From Mycolicibacterium moriokaense (GTDB taxonomy: Bacteria > Actinomycetota > Actinomycetes > Mycobacteriales > Mycobacteriaceae): a stretch of DNA of 64,000 bases. A program made the position numbers and the translations under genes. A model generated the notes under the pieces. That model was given only the letters and a program-made list of their open reading frames with translations. It was not told where the DNA came from and did not search any database. This document shows, piece after piece, positions 21,597 through 31,316 of the stretch. The DNA lies in assembly GCF_010726085.1 (NCBI RefSeq), contig NZ_AP022560.1:1798001-1862000 (forward strand). The letters are read 5' to 3'. The stretch's first letter is position 1, and every line of letters starts with the position of its first letter.

Positions 21597-22388
21597 GTGG
21601 ACATCATTCCTTCGCGGCTCAAGGAACCGATGTACCGGCTCTACGAGATGCGGTTGCGCCAGGGGTTGGCGTCGTCAAAGTCCGAGCTACCCCGCCACAT
21701 CGCGGTCCTCTGCGACGGAAATCGGCGGTGGGCCCGTGATGCTGGTCACCACGACGTCAGCTACGGGTACCGGGCGGGCGCCCGCAAGATCGCCGAGATG
21801 CTGCGCTGGTGCCAGGAGGCCGGCGTCGAAATGGCCACGGTGTACCTGCTTTCCACCGAGAACCTGCAGCGCGACCCCGAGGAACTGTCGTCGCTCATCG
21901 AGATCATCACCGACGTCGTCGAGGAGATCTGCGCCCCCGCCAACCGGTGGAGCGTGCGCACGGTCGGCGATCTCGAGCTGATCGGCGAGGAGCCGGCCCG
22001 GCGCCTGCGTGACGCCGTCGAGTCGACGTCAGGCAACGGCAGCGGATTTCACGTCAACGTCGCCGTGGGCTACGGCGGTCGCCAGGAGATCGTCGACGCG
22101 GTGCGCGCCCTGCTCGCCAAGGAGCTCGCCAACGGGGTGACGGGTGAGCAGCTCATCGACGCCGTCACCGAGGAAGCCATCTCCGAGAACCTCTACACCT
22201 CGGGCCAGCCCGACCCCGACCTGGTGATCCGCACCTCCGGCGAGCAGCGGCTGTCGGGCTTCCTGCTGTGGCAGAGCGCCTACTCGGAGATGTGGTTCAC
22301 CGAGGCCTACTGGCCGGAGTTCCGGCGCGTGGATTTTCTGCGGGCCCTGCGCGACTACACCGCGCGTCACCGCCGCTACGGCATCTAG
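21597..22388 (+). CDS. (2Z,6E)-farnesyl diphosphate synthase, cis-prenyltransferase (Rv1086-like)
   Basis: 263 residues from GTG. Cis-prenyltransferase adding isopentenyl diphosphate to geranyl diphosphate to make Z,E-farnesyl diphosphate, the precursor of decaprenyl phosphate for arabinogalactan synthesis. Signatures: [10 protein letters not shown] with catalytic Asp40, [14 protein letters not shown], and [16 protein letters not shown]. The sequence is very close to my recollection of Rv1086, more so than to the decaprenyl synthase Rv2361c. Starts without a visible ribosome site, so leaderless translation is possible. Confidence 0.93.
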   Translation: MDIIPSRLKEPMYRLYEMRLRQGLASSKSELPRHIAVLCDGNRRWARDAGHHDVSYGYRAGARKIAEMLRWCQEAGVEMATVYLLSTENLQRDPEELSSLIEIITDVVEEICAPANRWSVRTVGDLELIGEEPARRLRDAVESTSGNGSGFHVNVAVGYGGRQEIVDAVRALLAKELANGVTGEQLIDAVTEEAISENLYTSGQPDPDLVIRTSGEQRLSGFLLWQSAYSEMWFTEAYWPEFRRVDFLRALRDYTARHRRYGI

Positions 22389-22403
22389 TGCAACACTTGA
22401 GCC

Positions 22404-23759
22404 ATGGCTGCGCTGTCAGCGCTCGTCTTCTCGCTCAGCTGGTGGTTGGGCCTGTATCTCCTGGCCCGTGACCCCCGCAAGCCCGTCCTGGCGCTCGCCG
22501 CAATCGGCCTGACCAGCTTTGCGACGGTGGTCGCACTGGATGCCATCCGCACGATGACCGGTTCGGCCCTGCTGAGCAGCGTCGAGGTGTACCTGGTCAC
22601 CGTCCCGGGCATCGCGTGGTTCGCGGTGCTGCTCGAGCTGTCGCGCCCCCGCGACACCTGGCGAAGCCGCGCCGCGGAACTGGTGGCGGTCGGAGCCGTC
22701 GCGCTGGGTGCGTTCGCCGGTGCGGCGATGGCGGGCAACGTCGACGGACCCGTGCGGATGGGCCACTGGGTGATGTTCGGCGTCATCTCGCTGTCCTCGC
22801 TCGGCGCGATGCTGCGCGCGGTCTTCGGGCCGTGGCAGCCGAGACCGGTCGTGGGCTACCTCATCGTGGCGACGTTGTTCTTCGCACTGGGCAACGCGAT
22901 CATCGTCATCCCGCTCGGACTGGTCCCGAGCTGGCTGGCGTTGGCGTCAACGGGATTCGACGTCATCCTCCTCGGCGTCGCCGTCGCGATGTGGGATGCC
23001 TTCGACGAGGGGCAGGCCTTGCGCGCCGACATGCTGCGATCGTTCGTCGCGACGGGTGTGGTGGTGGTGCTGTTCGGTGGGCAGGCGCTGATCGGGCTGG
23101 CGGTGACGGGTCCGCAGACCGCGTTGACGGTGCTGCTGTTCACCAGCTTGGCCATCGCGATCTCGGTCAACGTGCTGGCCGACCCTCTCGCCGGGCTGCT
23201 CGATCGGCTGGCGTTCTCCCGCTCACCCGGACTGCGCGCCGACCGCGCCGCGCTGCGAAGCACCGGCGCCGCGCTGCCGCTGCGATCGACCAACCCGCTC
23301 GACGGCGTTGACGAGGACACGTTCGTCCGGCTGACCCGCCGCGCCCTCGGCCACTACGGCGACCTGTCCAAGCTCGTCGCCAGCCCGCTGACGGCGCTGC
23401 CCGCCATCGAGGAACGGCTCGCGGCGCGCGACGCGCCCGACCAGCCGCTGGAACGCGCCAACGAACTCAAGGCCCTGCTCGCCGAGCGCATCGCCCGGCT
23501 CAAACCCCGTGACGGCGGCGAGTTCGGCACGACCGAGGAGTGGCGTTACTACAACTCGCTGTACTTTCCCTACGTGGTCGGCGTGCGCGCCTACGCCCAG
23601 AACGCGACCGCCGCAGGGCTCGACCCCGTCGCGCGCCAGGCTTGGCAGTGGTTCGTCACCGAGGTGCCGCAGCGGTCGTTGCACAACTGGCAGAACGCCG
23701 CGGCCCGGCTCATCGCCGCCGATCTGCGCGGACAACTTGTGGCCGCACAAGACGGATGA
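22404..23759 (+). CDS. multi-pass membrane protein of unknown function
   Basis: 451 residues. About eight hydrophobic helices in residues 1-270, then a soluble C-terminal domain of ~180 residues (helical: FVRLTRRALGHYGDLSKL, later EEWRYYNSLYFPYVVGVRAYA). The layout of a membrane sensor with a cytoplasmic output domain is suggested, yet no kinase, cyclase or DNA-binding motif is visible. Begins 15 bases after the Z-FPP synthase stop, so the two may be co-transcribed. I do not recognise a family. Confidence 0.75.
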   Translation: MAALSALVFSLSWWLGLYLLARDPRKPVLALAAIGLTSFATVVALDAIRTMTGSALLSSVEVYLVTVPGIAWFAVLLELSRPRDTWRSRAAELVAVGAVALGAFAGAAMAGNVDGPVRMGHWVMFGVISLSSLGAMLRAVFGPWQPRPVVGYLIVATLFFALGNAIIVIPLGLVPSWLALASTGFDVILLGVAVAMWDAFDEGQALRADMLRSFVATGVVVVLFGGQALIGLAVTGPQTALTVLLFTSLAIAISVNVLADPLAGLLDRLAFSRSPGLRADRAALRSTGAALPLRSTNPLDGVDEDTFVRLTRRALGHYGDLSKLVASPLTALPAIEERLAARDAPDQPLERANELKALLAERIARLKPRDGGEFGTTEEWRYYNSLYFPYVVGVRAYAQNATAAGLDPVARQAWQWFVTEVPQRSLHNWQNAAARLIAADLRGQLVAAQDG

Positions 23760-23882
23760 GGAACGCTGACGGGATTTGATTGGTCAGCTCATCCTCGGCC
23801 GCATCGTCCCTGACCTGCGGTTGGCAGTAGCTGGCAGCGTCTGGCGTCGATCTGGCAGTGGCATCTGCGCAGCATCGGTGAC

Positions 23883-24311
23883 ATGACCGCCATCACCACC
23901 AGGGCCGACCGGCGACGCGGCGCCGTCGGCACGGTTACCGAAGATTCGCTCCTCCGCTTCGCACTGCGAGCCGACGCGACTCTGTGCGCCGGTCTCGGTC
24001 TGCTGACCGCCATCGCCTCCGACCCGCTGTCGAAGGCGACGGGCCTTACCTCCACTGCTGAGTGGATCGCGGGTGCGGCGCTCGTCGTGTACGGCGCAGG
24101 GCTGTACCTGCTCGCCGGCGCGCCGCGAGTTCGACCCGTCGGCGTCGGCGTGCTGGCAGGCAACATCGCCTTTGCGATCGTCGTCACCGTCGTGCTCATC
24201 GCGGGCTGGCTGCCGCTGACCGAGCTCGGCGTCGTCGCGACCATCGCGTTCACCGCCGCCACGTTGGGTTTCGCCTACGCGCAGTACCTCGGGGTGCGCC
24301 GCCTGGCGTGA
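23883..24311 (+). CDS. small four-helix membrane protein
   Basis: 142 residues with about four hydrophobic helices after a 20-residue polar head. The motif DSLLRFALRADATLCAGLGLLTAIAS recurs, in altered form, in the next gene (24401-24811), so the pair are paralogues from a tandem duplication. The ends match too (LGFAYAQYLGVRRLA versus VMAELQYQGVRRINR). Function unknown. Confidence 0.75.
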   Translation: MTAITTRADRRRGAVGTVTEDSLLRFALRADATLCAGLGLLTAIASDPLSKATGLTSTAEWIAGAALVVYGAGLYLLAGAPRVRPVGVGVLAGNIAFAIVVTVVLIAGWLPLTELGVVATIAFTAATLGFAYAQYLGVRRLA

Positions 24312-24400
24312 CTCCCTCATGACTGGTCCGGAGCCGCCGCCGTGAGAGGTTGCGTCGTCGGCTCCGGAACGGTCCATCACCCCACCAGAAAGGAAAGTTG

Positions 24401-24811
24401 ATGACCGCTTTAAGCACTCCCAAACTCGGGGCCGCCAAGGACTCGTTGTTGCGCTTCGCGCTGCGCCTGGACGCGACGTGCAGCGCACTGATGGGCATCG
24501 CGGGCCTTCTGCTGGCCGGCTGGCTGGCCGAGACGTCGGGCACCACGGTCGCGTTCGAATACGCCATGGGCGCGGTGTTCATTGCGTTCGCCGCCGGTGT
24601 CTTCGCGCTCGCTGCTCGGCCGTCGGTGAAGGCGACCGGCATCGTCATCGCCGCGGGCAATGCGTTCTACACCGTCGCATCCGTCGTCTTCGTGCTCGTG
24701 GACGTGTTCCCGCTGACCACCTTCGGCGTGGTGGCGACGCTGGCCACCGGCGTCTACACACTCGTCATGGCCGAGCTGCAGTACCAGGGTGTGCGCCGCA
24801 TCAACCGGTAA
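24401..24811 (+). CDS. small four-helix membrane protein, paralogue of the preceding gene
   Basis: 136 residues from ATG 24401, which has AAAGGA seven bases upstream. Four hydrophobic helices; shares DSLLRFALRLDATCSALMGI and the C-terminal QYQGVRR with its upstream neighbour. The 89-base spacing suggests a two-gene transcript closed by the strong terminator at 24833-24868. Function unknown. Confidence 0.75.
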   Translation: MTALSTPKLGAAKDSLLRFALRLDATCSALMGIAGLLLAGWLAETSGTTVAFEYAMGAVFIAFAAGVFALAARPSVKATGIVIAAGNAFYTVASVVFVLVDVFPLTTFGVVATLATGVYTLVMAELQYQGVRRINR

Positions 24812-24832
24812 CTTCTTCCGGCGAGAAGACGT

Positions 24833-24868
24833 GAAAACCCCCAAAATGGCGCGATTTTGGGGGTTTTC
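24833..24868. terminator. bidirectional rho-independent terminator
   Basis: A perfect 15-bp stem, GAAAACCCCCAAAAT with ATTTTGGGGGTTTTC, around a 6-base loop (ggcgcg). It has T-rich runs on both strands and lies between the convergent small membrane protein gene and coaA. Confidence 0.92.
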
Positions 24869-24884
24869 GCGACTGCTCGCGCAA

Positions 24885-25823
24885 TCAGAGTTTGCGGAGA
24901 CGCAGCCGATTGATCGAGTGATCGGCGTCCTTACGCAGTACGAGAGTGGCCCGCGGCCGCGTCGGCAGGATGTTCTCGATCAGGTTGGGCCGGTTGATCG
25001 AATGCCAGATGTCGCGGGCGGCCATCTCGGCCTGCTCGTCGGTCAACGTCGAGTAGTGGTGGAAGTGCGACGCCGGGTCGGCGAACGCGCCCGCGCGCAT
25101 CGACAGGAAGCGCGAGATGTACCACTGCTCGATGTCCTCGATCCGGGCGTCGACGTAGACCGAGAAGTCGAACAGGTCCGAAACCATCAGGGCGGGACCG
25201 GTTTGCAGCACGTTGAGACCCTCGAGGATGAGGATGTCCGGATGCCGGATGATCTGCTTCTCGCCCGGGACGATGTCGTAGAGCAGGTGCGAATAGACCG
25301 GCGCGCAGGCCGCGTCGGAGCCGGACTTCACCGCGGTGACGAAGCGCATCAGCGCGCGGCGGTCGTAGCTCTCCGGAAAGCCCTTGCGGTGCATCAGGTT
25401 CCGCCGCGCCAACTCCGCGTTTGGGTACAGGAAGCCGTCGGTGGTGACCAGGTCGACGCGGGGGTGATGTTCCCAGCGCGCCAACAACGCCTGCAGCACA
25501 CGCGCGGTGGTCGACTTGCCGACCGCGACGCTGCCCGCCACACCGATGATGAACGGCACCGGGCGGTCCGGATTCTGTTGCGGCTCGCCGAGGAACTCCG
25601 CGGTCGTGGCGAACAGCGCCTGACGGGCGGCGACCTGTAGGTGGATGAGTCGGGCCAGCGGCAGGTAGACCTCTTCGACCTCGAGCAGGTCGAGCTTCTC
25701 ACCCAGACCACGAAGACGTTGCAGCTCGTCCTCGGTCAATTTCAACGGAGTCGACATGCGCAACGAACGCCACTCACTCCGGTCGAACTCCACGTAGGGG
25801 CTCGGCTCGCTCAGCCGCGGCAT
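24885..25823 (-). CDS. coaA: pantothenate kinase
   Basis: 312 residues from ATG 25823 ([13 protein letters not shown]); the reading frame stays open far upstream, but that extension is antisense to the DUF885 gene. Type I pantothenate kinase: phosphorylates pantothenate, the first step of coenzyme A synthesis, and is usually CoA-inhibited. Walker [10 protein letters not shown] at 97-105, then [13 protein letters not shown] and the C-terminal [11 protein letters not shown]. Length equals that of the M. tuberculosis enzyme. Divergent from the DUF885 gene. Confidence 0.96.
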   Translation of the reverse strand: MPRLSEPSPYVEFDRSEWRSLRMSTPLKLTEDELQRLRGLGEKLDLLEVEEVYLPLARLIHLQVAARQALFATTAEFLGEPQQNPDRPVPFIIGVAGSVAVGKSTTARVLQALLARWEHHPRVDLVTTDGFLYPNAELARRNLMHRKGFPESYDRRALMRFVTAVKSGSDAACAPVYSHLLYDIVPGEKQIIRHPDILILEGLNVLQTGPALMVSDLFDFSVYVDARIEDIEQWYISRFLSMRAGAFADPASHFHHYSTLTDEQAEMAARDIWHSINRPNLIENILPTRPRATLVLRKDADHSINRLRLRKL

Positions 25824-25853
25824 ACGCCCAGTCTTGCAGTTAGCGTTGAGCAC

Positions 25854-27068
25854 ATGAACTCGGGCTTGGCGAATTCCCCCCTCATCCGTGAATATCTGAT
25901 GCTCGGACTGCGTTTCGACCGGGTCGAGGAGGGCTACGTCGACTCCTTCACCGGAGACCCCGAACTGCGCCGCATCGTCGCCAACGAACCGGCTCCCGAG
26001 CCCGCCGAGCTCGTCCGTCAGGCCGAGCGGCTGCTCGAAGACCTCGACGCCGGCACCGACCTCGAACACAGCCGGGCCGAGTTCATCAAGGCTCATCTGC
26101 GCGCGCTGGCCTGTGCAGGCCGCAAGTTCGCGGGTCAGGACGTCGGCTTCGTCGACGAGGTCGAGGCGTACTTCGACGTGCGGATCGCCAAGGGCGACCC
26201 CGAGAACTACCGGCAGGCGCATGCCAAGCTCGACGAAGCGCTGGGTGGCACCGGGCCGCTTGCCGACCGGATGGTCGCCTATCGCGCGGGCGAGGAGGTG
26301 CCGCCCGACCGCCTGGAGGAGTGCATCCACGCGTTCTCCAGCGCTCTTCGCGACCGCGTGCGCGCCGAATACCCGCTGCCGGACACGGAGACGATCAACT
26401 ACGAGGTCGTGACCGACAAGCCGTGGTCGGGGTTCAACTACTACCTCGGCAACTACACCTCGACCGTGGCCGTCAACGCCGACCTCAAGCAGCAGATGTC
26501 CAACCTGCCCCGACTGGTGGCACATGAGTCCTATCCCGGCCACCACACCGAGCACTGCCGGAAAGAGGCCGGCCTTGTCGAGGGCAAGGGTCAGGCCGAG
26601 CAGACGATCTTCCTGGTCAACACCCCGCAGTGCCTGATGGCTGAGGGCCTGGCCGACCTGGCGCTCTACGCGGCGATCGGCCCGGACTGGGGCGCCTGGG
26701 CCGGTGAGATCTACGCCGATCTGGGTCTGGCATTCGACGGCGCCCGCGCGCAGGCCGTCTCCGAAGCCGCGGCAGCCCTCGCCGACGTGCGCCAGGACGC
26801 GGCGCTGATGCTGCACGACGAGCACCGCGACGTCGACGACGTCGTCGAGTTCCTCAAGACGTGGCTGCTGGTCGACGACCAGCGGGCCCGGCAGATGCTG
26901 CGATTCCTGTCGTCGCCGCTGTGGCGCGCCTACACCAGCACCTACGTCGAGGGTTACCGGCTGCTGAGAGGCTGGCTCCAGGACCGGCCTGCGGACGTGT
27001 CGCTGGGGCAGCGGTTCGGCAGGCTGCTCGACGAGCCGCTGATCCCGTCGACTCTGCGGGCCGCCTGA
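25854..27068 (+). CDS. DUF885 family protein (putative metallopeptidase)
   Basis: 404 residues from ATG 25854. The sequence [14 protein letters not shown] near residue 224 has the HExxxxH-like metal-binding pattern of DUF885 proteins, with a downstream glutamate in [11 protein letters not shown] as a likely third ligand. No signal peptide. Probable cytoplasmic metal-dependent peptidase with unknown substrate. Lies between coaA and glyA, adjacent genes in M. tuberculosis, so it is an insertion or a loss relative to that species. 26 bases separate it from glyA. Confidence 0.8.
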   Translation: MNSGLANSPLIREYLMLGLRFDRVEEGYVDSFTGDPELRRIVANEPAPEPAELVRQAERLLEDLDAGTDLEHSRAEFIKAHLRALACAGRKFAGQDVGFVDEVEAYFDVRIAKGDPENYRQAHAKLDEALGGTGPLADRMVAYRAGEEVPPDRLEECIHAFSSALRDRVRAEYPLPDTETINYEVVTDKPWSGFNYYLGNYTSTVAVNADLKQQMSNLPRLVAHESYPGHHTEHCRKEAGLVEGKGQAEQTIFLVNTPQCLMAEGLADLALYAAIGPDWGAWAGEIYADLGLAFDGARAQAVSEAAAALADVRQDAALMLHDEHRDVDDVVEFLKTWLLVDDQRARQMLRFLSSPLWRAYTSTYVEGYRLLRGWLQDRPADVSLGQRFGRLLDEPLIPSTLRAA

Positions 27069-27094
27069 ATTTCCGCCCGACTAGGCTGAGCTGC

Positions 27095-28558
27095 ATGACT
27101 GCAGAACCCACGGCCACCTCAGCAGCGGCGCCCGGCGCCGAGTACGCGGACACCGCAAGCGCTGCCTACCAGGCGGCACTGCAGGTCATCGAATCCGTCG
27201 AACCCCGCATCGCGGCCGCCACGCGCAAAGAGCTTGCCGACCAACGGGATTCGCTCAAGCTGATCGCCAGCGAGAACTACGCCTCGCCCGCCGTGCTACT
27301 GACCATGGGCACCTGGCTCTCCGACAAGTACGCCGAGGGCACCATCGGGCACCGGTTCTACGCCGGCTGCCAGAACGTCGACACCGTCGAGAGCGTCGCC
27401 GCCGAACACGCCGAGCAGCTGTTCGGTTCACCGCACGCCTACGTGCAACCGCACTCGGGTATCGACGCCAACCTCGTTGCGTACTGGGCGATCCTGGCCA
27501 CCCGGGTCGAGGCTCCCGGCCTGGCGGAGCTGGGCGCCAAACACGTCAACGACCTGTCGGAGGCCGACTGGGAGAAGCTGCGCGCCACGCTGGGCAACCA
27601 ACGGCTGCTGGGCATGTCGCTGGACGCCGGCGGCCATCTCACCCACGGCTTCCGGCCGAACATCTCGGGCAAGATGTTCCACCAGCGCCAGTACGGGACC
27701 GACCCGGCGACCGGCTTCCTGGACTACGGCGCCGTCGCGGCCGCCGCCCGCGAGTTCAAACCGCTGGTCATCGTCGCCGGCTATTCCGCCTACCCGCGAC
27801 GGGTCAACTTCGCCACGATGCGCGAGATCGCCGACGAGGTCGGCGCGACGCTGATGGTCGACATGGCCCACTTCGCCGGTCTGGTGGCGGGCAAGGTGTT
27901 CACCGGCGACGAGGACCCGGTGCCCCACGCCCACGTCACCACGACGACGACGCACAAGTCGTTGCGCGGACCGCGCGGTGGCCTCGTGCTGGCCACCCCC
28001 GAATACGCCGACGCGGTCGACAAGGGCTGCCCGATGGTGCTCGGCGGGCCGCTCTCGCACGTGATGGCCGCCAAGGCCGTCGCGCTCGCCGAAGCCCGTC
28101 AGCCCGCGTTCCAGGCCTACGCCCAGCGGGTGGCCGACAACGCGCAGGCCCTCGCCGACGGGTTCCTCAAGCGGGACGCGGCGCTGGTCACCGGCGGCAC
28201 CGACAACCACATCGTGCTGCTGGACGTGACCTCGTTCGGGCTGACCGGGCGGCAGGCGGAGTCGGCGCTGCTCGACGCGGGCATCGTGACCAACCGCAAC
28301 TCGGTGCCCGCCGACCCCAACGGGGCCTGGTACACCAGCGGCATCCGGTTGGGCACCCCCGCGCTGACCACCCGTGGATTCGGCGCCGACGACTTCGACC
28401 GGGTCGCCGAACTGATCGTCGACGTGCTGTCGAACACCCAGCCCGAGGGCACTTCCAAGGCCAAGTACAAGCTGGCCGACGGTACGGCCGAGCGGGTGCA
28501 CGCCGCGGCGGCCGAACTGCTGGCGGCGAACCCGCTGTATCCGGGCCTAACGCTGTAA
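27095..28558 (+). CDS. glyA: serine hydroxymethyltransferase, long form
   Basis: 487 residues from ATG 27095. PLP enzyme interconverting serine and glycine with tetrahydrofolate. PLP lysine is in [14 protein letters not shown] near residue 288; SENYAS, DKYAEG and [13 protein letters not shown] are intact. It is about 60 residues longer than the ~426-residue GlyA usual at this locus. The extra length includes an insertion between [16 protein letters not shown] and [15 protein letters not shown] and a longer N-terminus. It resembles the longer chlamydial-type SHMT. Same location as glyA1 (coaA to desA2). Confidence 0.9.
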   Translation: MTAEPTATSAAAPGAEYADTASAAYQAALQVIESVEPRIAAATRKELADQRDSLKLIASENYASPAVLLTMGTWLSDKYAEGTIGHRFYAGCQNVDTVESVAAEHAEQLFGSPHAYVQPHSGIDANLVAYWAILATRVEAPGLAELGAKHVNDLSEADWEKLRATLGNQRLLGMSLDAGGHLTHGFRPNISGKMFHQRQYGTDPATGFLDYGAVAAAAREFKPLVIVAGYSAYPRRVNFATMREIADEVGATLMVDMAHFAGLVAGKVFTGDEDPVPHAHVTTTTTHKSLRGPRGGLVLATPEYADAVDKGCPMVLGGPLSHVMAAKAVALAEARQPAFQAYAQRVADNAQALADGFLKRDAALVTGGTDNHIVLLDVTSFGLTGRQAESALLDAGIVTNRNSVPADPNGAWYTSGIRLGTPALTTRGFGADDFDRVAELIVDVLSNTQPEGTSKAKYKLADGTAERVHAAAAELLAANPLYPGLTL

Positions 28559-28615
28559 GACACGCCACGTCCTGGGAATTTTACGATTCCCACAGAATTG
28601 GGTTACTGTAACTGC

Positions 28616-29443
28616 ATGGCACAGAAACCTGTCGCTAATGCGCTGATCCTCGAACTCGAGCCGGTCGTGCAGCAGGAGCTGCGTCGTCACATCGACTCGG
28701 AAGAACTCTGGTACGCCCACGACTACGTGCCGTTCGAGCAGGGTGAGAACTTCGCCTTCCTCGGCGGACGCGACTGGGATCCCTCCCAGGTGACGCTGCC
28801 TAAGCACATCACCGATGCGTTGGAGATCCTGCTGATCACGAAGGACAACCTCGCCGGCTACCACCGCGAATTCGTGTTCAGCTTCATCCTCGAGGACAAG
28901 TGGGGACGGTGGCTCGGCCGCTGGACCGCCGAGGAGCACCTGCACGCGATCGTGCTGCGGAACTATCTGGTCGTCACCCGTGAGATCGACCCGGCGGCCA
29001 ACGAGGATGTGCGCGTCGAGCACGTGATGAAGGGCTACCGTGCCGACACCTACAGCCAGATCGAGCGGCTGGCGTTCATGGCGTTCTTCGAGCGCTCGCA
29101 CGCCGTGTACTGCCGCAACCTCGAGGCACAGATCACCGAGCCGGTGCTCAAGTCGCTCGTCGGCCGTATCGCCAAGGACGAGGAGCGTCACGAGGAGTTC
29201 TTCCACAACCTCGTGGCGCACCTGCTTGAAACCCACCGCGAGGAGACGATCGACGCGATCGCGCGCCGCGCCGGCGAACTCGAGGTCGTCGGTGCCGATA
29301 TCGACGCCTACGCCGACAAGGTCGCCAACATCGCTCAAGCGGGCATCTTCGGGTCCGAGCAACTGAAGCAGGTGATCTCCGACCGGATCACCGCATGGGG
29401 TCTGGCCGACGCGCCTGAACTCGCACAGTTCACGCAGCGCTAA
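28616..29443 (+). CDS. desA2: acyl-ACP desaturase DesA2
   Basis: 275-residue soluble diiron protein of the stearoyl-ACP desaturase family. Iron-binding motifs: EEHLH near residue 105 (ExxH type) and DEERHEEFF near 190; a further Glu is in HREFVFSFILEDKW. It probably introduces a double bond into acyl-ACP during mycolic acid precursor synthesis, as proposed for mycobacterial DesA1/DesA2. Start ATG 28616 (MAQKPVANALILEL). Confidence 0.92.
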   Translation: MAQKPVANALILELEPVVQQELRRHIDSEELWYAHDYVPFEQGENFAFLGGRDWDPSQVTLPKHITDALEILLITKDNLAGYHREFVFSFILEDKWGRWLGRWTAEEHLHAIVLRNYLVVTREIDPAANEDVRVEHVMKGYRADTYSQIERLAFMAFFERSHAVYCRNLEAQITEPVLKSLVGRIAKDEERHEEFFHNLVAHLLETHREETIDAIARRAGELEVVGADIDAYADKVANIAQAGIFGSEQLKQVISDRITAWGLADAPELAQFTQR

Positions 29444-29503
29444 CCGTTTGCCGCGGCGCGCCTGCGAGGCGCACATGCCGCCGCGGGAGTAGCGTCATGT
29501 GCG

Positions 29504-29638
29504 ATGGCTAGCGACATGCTCTGCTGTCCGGGCGGTACCGATCGTTTCGATCGCGAGAGGACCGGCCCCGGTCCCAATGCCGCTGCGTCCGCCGAATGGT
29601 CTGCGTGGGGCCGCGCGGGCACGAGGAGCGCTACGTGA
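29504..29638 (+). CDS. phoAT: candidate PhoAT antitoxin of the PhoH2 module
   Basis: A 44-codon ORF ([16 protein letters not shown]...) ends in TGA that overlaps the GTG of phoH2 by four bases (GTGA at 29635-29638), the arrangement expected for coupled translation. In mycobacteria PhoH2 is reported as a toxin with a short upstream antitoxin gene, phoAT. Composition is polar and Gly/Ala/Arg-rich, with no DNA-binding motif. The best ribosome-like site, GGGAG, is rather far upstream (14 bases). Confidence 0.5.
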   Translation: MASDMLCCPGGTDRFDRERTGPGPNAAASAEWSAWGRAGTRSAT

Positions 29639-30948
29639 CTGATTCGCCCTTGCGGACCTACGTTCTCGACACTTCAGTGCTGCTGTCCGATCCGTGGGCT
29701 TGTACGCGGTTCGCCGAGCACGAAGTCGTGGTTCCGCTGGTGGTCATCAGCGAACTGGAAGCCAAGCGTCATCACCACGAGCTTGGCTGGTTCGCCCGGC
29801 AGGCACTGCGGATGTTCGACGATCTCCGCTTGGAGCACGGACGGCTGGATCAGCCGATTCCCGTTGGTACACAGGGCGGTACATTGCACGTCGAGTTGAA
29901 CCACAGCGACCCGACGGTGCTGCCTGCGGGGTTCCGAACCGAGAGCAACGATTCGCGCATCCTCACCTGTGCGGCCAACCTCGCCGCGGAGGGCAAGCTG
30001 GTGACGTTGGTGAGCAAGGACATTCCGCTTCGGGTGAAGGCGGGCGCCGTCGGGTTGACGGCGGACGAGTACCACGCTCAGGACGTCATCACGTCCGGTT
30101 GGACGGGCATGGACGAGGTGGAGGTGTCGGCCGAAGAGATCGACGCGCTGTTCGCCGAGGGCGAGATCGATCTGGAGGCGGCGCGAAACCTCCCGTGCCA
30201 CACCGGAATCCGGCTTCTCGGCGGAAGCTCCCATGCGCTGGGCCGGGTCAATTCGGAGAAGCGGGTGCAGCTGGTTCGCGGCGACCGCGAGGTGTTCGGT
30301 CTGCGCGGACGCTCCGCGGAGCAGCGCGTCGCATTGGACCTGCTGCTCGACGAATCGGTCGGCATCGTCTCGCTGGGCGGTAAGGCGGGCACCGGAAAGT
30401 CAGCGCTGGCGTTGTGTGCCGGCCTGGAGGCTGTGCTCGAGCGTCGCACCCACCGCAAGGTCGTGGTGTTCCGGCCGCTGTACGCGGTCGGCGGTCAGGA
30501 TCTCGGATACCTGCCCGGCAGCGAGAGCGAGAAGATGGGCCCTTGGGCGCAGGCGGTTTTCGACACCCTCGAGGGGCTGGCCAGTCCCGCGGTGCTCGAA
30601 GAGGTGCTGTCGCGCGGCATGCTGGAAGTCCTGCCGCTGACACACATTCGCGGTCGCTCGCTGCACGACTCGTTCGTCATCGTCGATGAGGCGCAGTCGC
30701 TGGAACGGAACGTGCTGCTGACTGTGCTGTCGCGCCTGGGCGCGGGTTCGCGAGTGGTGCTCACCCATGACGTCGCCCAGCGCGACAACCTGAGGGTGGG
30801 CCGTCACGACGGCGTGGCAGCGGTCATCGAGAAGCTCAAGGGCCACCCGTTGTTCGCGCACATCACGCTGCTGCGCAGCGAGCGTTCGCCGATCGCGGCA
30901 CTCGTCACCGAGATGCTCGAGGAGATCAGCCCGGGCGCGCTGCCGTAA
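29635..30948 (+). CDS. phoH2: PhoH2: PIN domain-PhoH helicase fusion
   Basis: 437 residues from GTG 29635, with GAGGAG six bases upstream. The N-terminal ~130 residues are a PIN (VapC-type) ribonuclease domain: [12 protein letters not shown] with an acidic active-site residue, SELEAKRHH, and later NDSRILTCA with TLVSKDI. The C-terminal half is a PhoH ATPase with Walker [14 protein letters not shown] near residue 247 and Walker [12 protein letters not shown]. Known mycobacterial PhoH2 unwinds and cleaves RNA. Followed by a 45-bp palindrome. Confidence 0.93.
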   Translation: MTDSPLRTYVLDTSVLLSDPWACTRFAEHEVVVPLVVISELEAKRHHHELGWFARQALRMFDDLRLEHGRLDQPIPVGTQGGTLHVELNHSDPTVLPAGFRTESNDSRILTCAANLAAEGKLVTLVSKDIPLRVKAGAVGLTADEYHAQDVITSGWTGMDEVEVSAEEIDALFAEGEIDLEAARNLPCHTGIRLLGGSSHALGRVNSEKRVQLVRGDREVFGLRGRSAEQRVALDLLLDESVGIVSLGGKAGTGKSALALCAGLEAVLERRTHRKVVVFRPLYAVGGQDLGYLPGSESEKMGPWAQAVFDTLEGLASPAVLEEVLSRGMLEVLPLTHIRGRSLHDSFVIVDEAQSLERNVLLTVLSRLGAGSRVVLTHDVAQRDNLRVGRHDGVAAVIEKLKGHPLFAHITLLRSERSPIAALVTEMLEEISPGALP

Positions 30949-30957
30949 TTTAGGCGG

Positions 30958-31002
30958 TTTCGGCGTGCTGGGTACCGCTGAGCGTGACTGAGCACGCCGA
31001 AA
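30958..31002. repeat. 45-bp palindromic repeat, copy 2
   Basis: Identical to copy 1 (20761-20805) except one base in the loop (ctgag for ccgag); 12-bp perfect stem TTTCGGCGTGCT/AGCACGCCGAAA. It fills the space between the convergent stops of phoH2 (30948) and the small membrane protein gene (31003). Confidence 0.85.
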
Positions 31003-31227
31003 TCACAATTTGTGGCGGCCCCGCACAAGGAACCAGCCCGCCGCCGCGGCACCGCTCAACGCCAGCACCCGGTCGGCCCGCTCGGCTCGAGGTAGGTCGA
31101 TAAGCGACACCAGGGCCAGCATCGCGAATCCGGTGCGCAACGCGGGTTGACAGGTCGCGGTCGTGACCAGAGGGGTGCTCTGGGAGACCATGGGCGACGG
31201 GGTCGAGGGAGCCTGGTCGACGCGCAC
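31003..31227 (-). CDS. small membrane protein of unknown function
   Basis: 74 residues starting at GTG 31227, with a perfect AGGAGG four bases upstream, strong support that the ORF is real. Two hydrophobic stretches (LRTGFAMLALVSLIDLP and VLALSGAAAAGWFLV) end in a basic tail RGRHKL. The first 20 residues are Ser/Pro/Thr-rich. No family recognised. It stops exactly at the edge of the 45-bp palindrome. Confidence 0.65.
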   Translation of the reverse strand: MRVDQAPSTPSPMVSQSTPLVTTATCQPALRTGFAMLALVSLIDLPRAERADRVLALSGAAAAGWFLVRGRHKL

Positions 31228-31316
31228 CTATCCTCCTGGAGTATTCAGTTCCGGCGTCTGACGCTAGTTCCTCGGAGTGCGGTGGGGAATAGGGAATTTC
31301 CCTACCGCTTAACCGG

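Noticed and set aside
22404..23759. Membrane sensor kinase or diguanylate cyclase
   Set aside because: Helical membrane half plus soluble domain is suggestive, but no H-box, N/G-box or GGDEF-like motif is present.
25824..26825. Possible N-terminal extension doubling the length of pantothenate kinase
   Set aside because: The extension lies antisense to the DUF885 gene, and the 312-residue protein beginning [10 protein letters not shown] already matches the normal CoaA length.
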